Assembly (NCBI GenBank): GCA_963814645.1
Contig: CAWFDX010000009.1
Location: 248,001 to 312,000, forward strand
Reading direction: 5' to 3'
Length of the DNA: 64,000 nt
From: RYN-230 sp963814645
GTDB taxonomy: Bacteria; Actinomycetota; Actinomycetes; Streptosporangiales; Streptosporangiaceae
Below, piece after piece: positions 59,561 through 64,000 of the stretch. Made by a program: the position numbers and the translations under genes. Numbering within the stretch: position 1 is the stretch's first letter; each line of letters opens with the position of its first letter. The notes below the pieces were generated by a model. The model saw only the letters and a program-made list of their open reading frames with translations, did not search any database and was not told the origin of the DNA.

Positions 59561-60430
59561 CTATCCGACTTCCTCAAGCATCCCGCTCAGGATTTCCGTG
59601 GTGTGTTCCGGCGACTCGCTCTCGACGCTGAGGCGTTCCATCACCTCGGTGTAGCGTTCCACGTCGTCGCGTTTATCCAGGTAAAGGGAGCTCGTCAGCT
59701 GCTCGACGTAGACCACGTCGGGCAGGTTGACCTCGGGGAACCGAAGGATAGTGAACGCCCCGCCCTCAGCCGCGTGGCCGCCGGAGCTGAACGGGACCAC
59801 CTGGAGAGTGACGTTGGGCTCCTTGGTCACCTCGATCAACCGCTCGAGCTGCGCCCGCATCACCTCCTTGCCCCCGATCGGCCGCCGCAGCGCGGCTTCG
59901 TCCACCACCGCCCACAAGCGCGGCGCGTCTGGCTTGCTCAGCAGTTCCTGCCGGGCGATGCGCAGGCTGACCCGGCGCTCGATCTCCGCAGCAGAAGCTC
60001 CCGGCTGACCCAGCCGGACGACTGCCCGGGCGTAGTCCGCCGTCTGCAGCAACCCCGGGACGAACTGGACTTCGTAGAGCCGGATAAGAGCCGCGGCCTC
60101 CTCCAGGCCGACATAGACCTGGAACCAGTCCGGGAGCACATCCCCGTACTTGTGCCACCAGCCCGGCGAATTCGCGTCCCGGGCCAGCGCCACCAGGGTG
60201 GCCCGCTCGGCCTCATCGGTGACCCCATATATCTCCAGCAGATCGACAACGTCACGCTCCTTGAAGCTGACCCTGCCGAGCTCCATACGGCTGATCTTGG
60301 AGCCGGATGCGCGGATGGCGTAGCCGGCGTCTTCGCGCGTGATCCCCCGGGCTTCGCGTAGCCTCCGCAGCTGGGAGCCGAGAAGGATGCGCAGCACCGT
60401 TGGCCCGCTCCCCGGCTGTACTGAGATCAC
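59561..60430 (-). CDS. XRE-type regulator with DUF5753 (WhiJ-like)
   Basis: 289 residues. HTH: GSQLRRLREARGITREDAGY and AIRASGSKISRMELGRVSFK. DUF5753: YVGLEEAAALIRLYEVQFVP, GLLQTADYARAVVRLG, LWAVVDEAALRRPIGGKEVM, VVPFSSGGHAAEGGAFTI and VVYVEQLTSSLYLDKRDDVE. Cotranscribed with DUF397 and divergent from the GHKL ATPase, the three forming a WhiJ-type module that in Streptomyces links signalling to development or secondary metabolism. Confidence 0.94.
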   Translation of the reverse strand: MISVQPGSGPTVLRILLGSQLRRLREARGITREDAGYAIRASGSKISRMELGRVSFKERDVVDLLEIYGVTDEAERATLVALARDANSPGWWHKYGDVLPDWFQVYVGLEEAAALIRLYEVQFVPGLLQTADYARAVVRLGQPGASAAEIERRVSLRIARQELLSKPDAPRLWAVVDEAALRRPIGGKEVMRAQLERLIEVTKEPNVTLQVVPFSSGGHAAEGGAFTILRFPEVNLPDVVYVEQLTSSLYLDKRDDVERYTEVMERLSVESESPEHTTEILSGMLEEVG

Positions 60431-60540
60431 TCCAACCCCCCAGCTCTTGCCCTCAGAAATCCGTCAGCAGCTCCTCCCGTTTGAGGCCTCCTTAACGGCC
60501 CGCACGTGCCATCGGCACTTTCATCTGCACGTGCATCCGC

Positions 60541-60556
60541 CCTTGCGCATGCAAGG
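60541..60556. promoter_or_regulatory. CCTTGC-GCAT-GCAAGG palindrome
   Basis: Perfect 6-bp arms around GCAT in the divergent region between the XRE and ATPase genes, followed by GGTATATCG and a further GCGCTTGCGCGC at about 60573-60584. Two GCACGTGC palindromes lie just upstream (60502-60537). A candidate operator for the DUF5753 regulator. Confidence 0.45.
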
Positions 60557-60620
60557 TATATCGAGGATGATAGCGCTTGCGCGCCACCCGTACGACATAG
60601 TGCCAGGAGACGGGAACCCG

Positions 60621-61175
60621 ATGACCGCACACCGGGCGGCCTCGCCAGTCACGACGGAGGTCATGAGCGTGGGCCAAGAGTGGCTCCTCTCCCCCGGGGA
60701 GCCCGCCGGAATGCGCTACGCGAGCCCGCTGCGCCCACCAGTTCCGGCCCTCGACGAGCTGGCCGCGACTCAGCCGTCGGCCTGCTGCGGCCTGCGTGCG
60801 GTGCCCGAGGCGGTCAAGACCGGCCGGGATTTCACCCGCAGCGTGCTACTCGAGTGGCAGCTGCCCGACCTGGTGGACATGGCCGGCCTGGTCGTGTCGG
60901 AACTGGTCACCAACGCGCTGCGGCACGGCATGGCGCAGGCTCGGGTGCACCCGAGCGAGTGCCCGATCCGGCTCCGGCTGCTCGGCCAGGCGCCGTATGT
61001 AATGTGCATGGTCACCGACCCGGGCAGCGGCATCCCGGTGCTGCGCGATCCGCAACTGTGCGATGAGAATGGCCGCGGGCTGAACGTGGTCGAGTCGTGC
61101 TGCATCCGCTGGGGCTGGCACCTGCTGGATGAGGGCGGCAAGGTCGTCTGGGCGCTGCTGCATCCCGACGCCTAA
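60621..61175 (+). CDS. GHKL ATPase, anti-sigma/serine-kinase-like regulator
   Basis: 184 residues of the RsbW/SpoIIAB-like HATPase_c family: N-box LVVSELVTNALRHG, G1 VTDPGSGIPVL, G2 DENGRGLNVVE. The N-terminal ~50 residues are variable. ATG 60621 has AGGAGA 10 nt upstream; the open frame extends further up but without conservation. Divergent from the XRE-DUF397 operon, as in WhiJ-type sets. Confidence 0.9.
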   Translation: MTAHRAASPVTTEVMSVGQEWLLSPGEPAGMRYASPLRPPVPALDELAATQPSACCGLRAVPEAVKTGRDFTRSVLLEWQLPDLVDMAGLVVSELVTNALRHGMAQARVHPSECPIRLRLLGQAPYVMCMVTDPGSGIPVLRDPQLCDENGRGLNVVESCCIRWGWHLLDEGGKVVWALLHPDA

Positions 61176-61298
61176 AACCGGGCACAGTTCGGCCTAGGCA
61201 ACGGTGAACCGCGCCGCTATGCTCTCTTGGCGCCGCCGGCCCGGTGATCCGTGGTGAGCCGTACGGCACACCTATCTGGACTTCACTAGGGAGCAGTA

Positions 61299-61799
61299 AT
61301 GTCGTACCAGCCGTATCCAACCGGCGGGGCCGCGGAGCCGGAGCCACAGCGCCCGGCGCCGCCCACCCCGGTGCAGCAGGCCGTGAAGCTGATGTACGCC
61401 GGCGCCATTGTGAGCGCGGTCAGCCTGATCATCACGCTGCTCACCATAGGCAGCCTGAAGACCGCGATACATAACGCCGACCCCTCGCTGACGGCCACCA
61501 AGCTGCACTCGGCCGAGGTCGCGGCGGTGGCGGTCGCCATCATCTTCGGCCTGATCGGGATCGGCCTGTGGCTGTGGATGGCGTATGCCAACAAGGCCGG
61601 GAAGAACTGGGCCAGGATCACCGCCACGGTGTTCTTCGGGCTGGACACGCTGTCCGTGCTGACCAGCTTCCGCCAGGGGGAGCCGGTGCTGACCCGGGTG
61701 ATCACCATCCTGATCTGGCTGATCGGGCTGGGCGCGATCGTGCTGCTGTACCAGCGGGAATCCAGCGCCTACTTCACCGCGTCGAAGACGCCACGGTAG
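61299..61799 (+). CDS. Small four-helix membrane protein, unknown function
   Basis: 166 residues. A proline-rich head (QPYPTGGAAEPEPQRPAPPT) precedes four hydrophobic helices (AGAIVSAVSLIITLLTIGSL, AVAVAIIFGLIGIGLWLWMA, ITATVFFGLDTLSVLTSF, VITILIWLIGLGAIVLLYQR). Similar short proteins are common in actinobacteria next to regulators; no function is known. ATG 61299 has GGAG upstream. Confidence 0.8.
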   Translation: MSYQPYPTGGAAEPEPQRPAPPTPVQQAVKLMYAGAIVSAVSLIITLLTIGSLKTAIHNADPSLTATKLHSAEVAAVAVAIIFGLIGIGLWLWMAYANKAGKNWARITATVFFGLDTLSVLTSFRQGEPVLTRVITILIWLIGLGAIVLLYQRESSAYFTASKTPR

Positions 61800-61812
61800 C
61801 CGCGCCCCCTGG

Positions 61813-62643
61813 CTAGTGCATGGCCAGGGCGTGGCAGGCGACCGCGGCCGCGGCGACCACGTTGAGCGAGTCCACCCCGTGGGCCATCGCGGCGGGGCTC
61901 ATCGGGATGCAGACCGCCTCGTCGGCCTCCCGCATCCAGCGGCCGGACAGCCCGTCGCCCTCACCGCCGAGCAGCAGCGCGACCCGGTCCGCCGGTGCCG
62001 CCCCGGCGGGCAGCGCGGCGCCGATCGGCGTGGCTGACTGGTCCGGGGTGAGCGCCAGCAGCCGGAAACCGGCCCCGCGCAACTGGCCGAGCTCGCCGTA
62101 CCAGTCCGTCATCCGGGCGTACCGCACCGCGAACACGGCGCCCATGGACACCTTGACCGACCGCCGGTAGAGCGGGTCGGCGCAGCGCGGGGACAGAATC
62201 ACCGCATCCGCGCCGAACGCGGCCGCGCAGCGGAACACCGCACCCACGTTGCCGTGGTCGACCAGATCCTCCAGCACCACCACCCGCCGCGCCGTGGCCA
62301 CCAGCTGGCTCACCTCGGGCAGCGGCGGGCGGGCCACCGCGGCCAGCGCACCGCGGTGCACCCGGTAGCCGGTCAGCCGCCGGGCCACCTCGTCGCTGAC
62401 CAGGTACACCGGGGCGGCCACGTCACCGGCCAGCGCGGCCAGCCGGGCCAGCCCGGCCGCGGTGAGCAGCATGGACCGGACTGGATAGCCCGCGGCCAGC
62501 GCGCGGCGGATCACCTTGTCCCCCTCCGCGACGAACAGCCCGTGCCGGGCCTCCAGGCTGATCCGCAGGTCGGCGTCGGTCAGCGAGACGTAGTCGGCGA
62601 GCCGGGGATCGGCCGGGTCGGTCACCTCGATGACACCTGTCAC
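61813..62643 (-). CDS. SpoU/TrmH-family RNA 2'-O-methyltransferase
   Basis: 276 residues. N-terminal substrate domain (IEVTDPADPRLADYVSLTDA, ISLEARHGLFVAEGDKVIRR) and SPOUT knot: VVVLEDLVDHGNVGAVFRCA, ILSPRCADPLYRRSVKVSMG, LLLGGEGDGLSGRWM and CIPMSPAAMAHGVDSLNVVA (motif 3, modified from the usual IPM-G-V-SLNVS). Likely methylates rRNA or tRNA riboses; it could confer thiostrepton-type resistance, but that cannot be told. GTG 62643 is used; ATG 62688 upstream is in frame with a usable AAGG. Confidence 0.88.
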   Translation of the reverse strand: MTGVIEVTDPADPRLADYVSLTDADLRISLEARHGLFVAEGDKVIRRALAAGYPVRSMLLTAAGLARLAALAGDVAAPVYLVSDEVARRLTGYRVHRGALAAVARPPLPEVSQLVATARRVVVLEDLVDHGNVGAVFRCAAAFGADAVILSPRCADPLYRRSVKVSMGAVFAVRYARMTDWYGELGQLRGAGFRLLALTPDQSATPIGAALPAGAAPADRVALLLGGEGDGLSGRWMREADEAVCIPMSPAAMAHGVDSLNVVAAAAVACHALAMH

Positions 62644-62779
62644 CGTGCCAGTCTGCCGTGCTAGCGACAGCCCACTAACCACAGTCATTACAACCTTAAA
62701 AAGTGCCGGATCTGTACTGAGTTGCCCGGATAAAGTCGTGACGCCAGGCCGTGGGGCGCCCCGGATCGCGAGGGATGAC

Positions 62780-64000
62780 GTGAACGCTGGAGCCATCGGG
62801 CGGACCGGCCCGCCGGGCCGCAACCAGCGCGGGCGGCCGCGCCGGGTAAGCATCGTGATTGGGCTGAGCGCGCTGGCCGGCGTGATCGCCTGCACGCTGC
62901 TGGTCGCCTTCGGCGCGGAGGCGGTGGTGTCCCGCGCCTCGTGCACCGACCACCCGGTGACCGTCAACCTGGCCGCCTCGCCGGACATCGCCCCCGCGGC
63001 CAGCCATGTGGCCAAGTTCTTCAACGCCGAGCACAACAACGTGCAGGGGCACTGCGCCGTGGTGCACGTCACCAGCGTGCAGTCGTCCACGGCGGCCACC
63101 GAGATATCCGGGAACAAGTCGGCCGCCACCCCCGCTTTCGACGCCTGGATCCCGGACTCCTCGCTGTGGGTGAACGTCGCACGCAGCTTCCCGCAGGGCG
63201 TGCAGCTCGTGCAGCCGACCAGTCTCACGGTGGCCCGGTCCCCGCTGATGATCGTCATGCCCCGGTCGGTGGCGGCCGAGGTGCCTGCCTACGGCTCCTC
63301 AGTGGGCTGGCAGTTCCTGCTGCCGCAGCGGGTCGGCGGCCCGGCCACCGGGCTTGGGCTGCACGTCGAGTTCCCCGATCCGGCGCGCAGCACGGCCGGC
63401 CTGGCCACGCTCATCCAGCTGCAGTCGCTGCTCGGCAGTGGCTCCTCGGCGCTGGCGGCCTTCACCGATTTCGTGCTCAACGTCCAGGTCACCTCCGGCA
63501 CCGGATCGCTGACCTCGCTGACCAGCCTGGCTCAGCGCGCCGGGGACGAGCGGCCAGTCACCATCTCCTCGGAGCAGTCCATCGCGCAGTTCGACCGGGC
63601 CCACCCGGCGGCTGACGCGCTGGCTGGCCGGTACCCCGTGCAGGGCACCCCGGAGCTGAACTACCCCTACGTGCTCACCTCCACCAACCAGCTCGAACGC
63701 CAGGCGGGCCAGCAGTTCGAGAAGGCACTGAAGTCCAGCTACGCGACGTCCTACGTGCAGTATCTGGGCTTCCGCTCGGCAGCCGGCACGGCCCCGGGCT
63801 GGATCGGCCAGTATGGCCTGGACACCGCCCAGCCGAAGCTGACCGCGGCGGCTGCGCCGGGCCAGGCCGAAACCAGCCTGCAGGCCTGGCAAAAGCTCAG
63901 CCTGGGCTCCCGCGACCTGGTGCTGCTGGACGTCTCGGAGCAGATGGCCACCCCGGTGCCCCCGACCGGTACCACCTTGGAGCAGGTCCTCATCCAGGCG
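62780..64000 (+). CDS. Membrane-anchored binding protein with VWA domain, 3' end outside window
   Basis: 407 residues visible. A basic N-terminus (GRNQRGRPRRVSIVIGLSAL) enters one membrane helix (GVIACTLLVAFGAEAVV). A periplasmic-binding type 2 domain follows (CTDHPVTVNLAASPDIAPAA, FDAWIPDSSLWVNVARSF, ARSPLMIVMPRSVAAEV, QGTPELNYPYVLTSTN). At ~385 LGSRDLVLLDVSEQMATP begins a VWA domain (DxS MIDAS start) that the window cuts. GTG 62780 has GAGGG upstream. This is the substrate-binding-plus-VWA class of actinobacteria, role unknown. Confidence 0.85.
   Translation, partial: MNAGAIGRTGPPGRNQRGRPRRVSIVIGLSALAGVIACTLLVAFGAEAVVSRASCTDHPVTVNLAASPDIAPAASHVAKFFNAEHNNVQGHCAVVHVTSVQSSTAATEISGNKSAATPAFDAWIPDSSLWVNVARSFPQGVQLVQPTSLTVARSPLMIVMPRSVAAEVPAYGSSVGWQFLLPQRVGGPATGLGLHVEFPDPARSTAGLATLIQLQSLLGSGSSALAAFTDFVLNVQVTSGTGSLTSLTSLAQRAGDERPVTISSEQSIAQFDRAHPAADALAGRYPVQGTPELNYPYVLTSTNQLERQAGQQFEKALKSSYATSYVQYLGFRSAAGTAPGWIGQYGLDTAQPKLTAAAAPGQAETSLQAWQKLSLGSRDLVLLDVSEQMATPVPPTGTTLEQVLIQA

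Noticed and set aside
61176..61298. Possible tRNA or small RNA between the ATPase and membrane-protein genes
   Set aside because: No cloverleaf arms or T-loop signature; ordinary intergenic sequence.

Overview
The window is very GC-rich actinobacterial DNA, with G/C-biased third codon positions, many GTG starts and short or leaderless 5' ends. A mycothiol ligase gene (mshC), a BfaA/BfaB-type pair for 10-methyl fatty acids, DUF4439, DUF4192, DUF397/DUF5753 regulator sets and a GHKL anti-sigma ATPase all point to a filamentous member of Actinomycetes, probably Streptosporangiales or a close relative. I cannot name the genus. No tRNA, rRNA or CRISPR array was found.

Layout. 1-14778 (minus) is the conserved translation/RNA block, in transcription order rimP, nusA, ylxR, infB, ylxP, rbfA, nrnA, truB, [class I DAHP synthase], ribF, [GH59 glycosidase], rpsO, pnp; the two bracketed genes are unusual guests. 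14988-17336 holds two ferritin-like DUF4439 genes and a DUF5753 regulator. 17311-26816 (minus) carries a HelD helicase, an MFS efflux gene and, upstream of them, a tightly overlapping operon: an ABC ATPase fused to GAF and histidine-kinase domains, an OmpR/KdpE-type response regulator, a sugar-type binding lipoprotein and a ribose-type permease. 26971-31879 holds a ProA-like dehydrogenase, an unknown protein, a DUF4081 GNAT and a secreted hydrolase. 31932-36346 is a conventional sugar ABC importer with a divergent DeoR regulator. 36347-42251 is an insertion-sequence graveyard that destroyed a GMC oxidoreductase gene: an IS1634-type element with a clean 6-bp target duplication, an ISL3-type element and a broken IS1182-type element. 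42252-45901 is dxr-rseP-ispG (MEP pathway plus site-2 protease). 45949-48685 is the methyl-branched fatty acid pair. 48792-64000 is mixed: DUF4192, alditol oxidase, serine hydrolase, a ribbon-helix-helix protein with an evident operator, mshC, amidase, YbaK, 2'-5' RNA ligase, CPBP protease, a WhiJ-like XRE/DUF397/ATPase set, a SpoU methyltransferase and the start of a binding-protein/VWA gene.

Most novel system: the 21070-26816 operon. The import ATPase and the sensor kinase are one soluble polypeptide, which suggests that transporter engagement is read directly as a phosphorylation signal. A degenerate ~15-bp tandem repeat fills its leader, and an efflux gene follows it.

Caution: four otherwise intact chromosomal genes (GH59, MFS, bfaA-like, mshC) each carry one single-base frameshift in GC-rich sequence. 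That is as consistent with base-calling error as with real decay.
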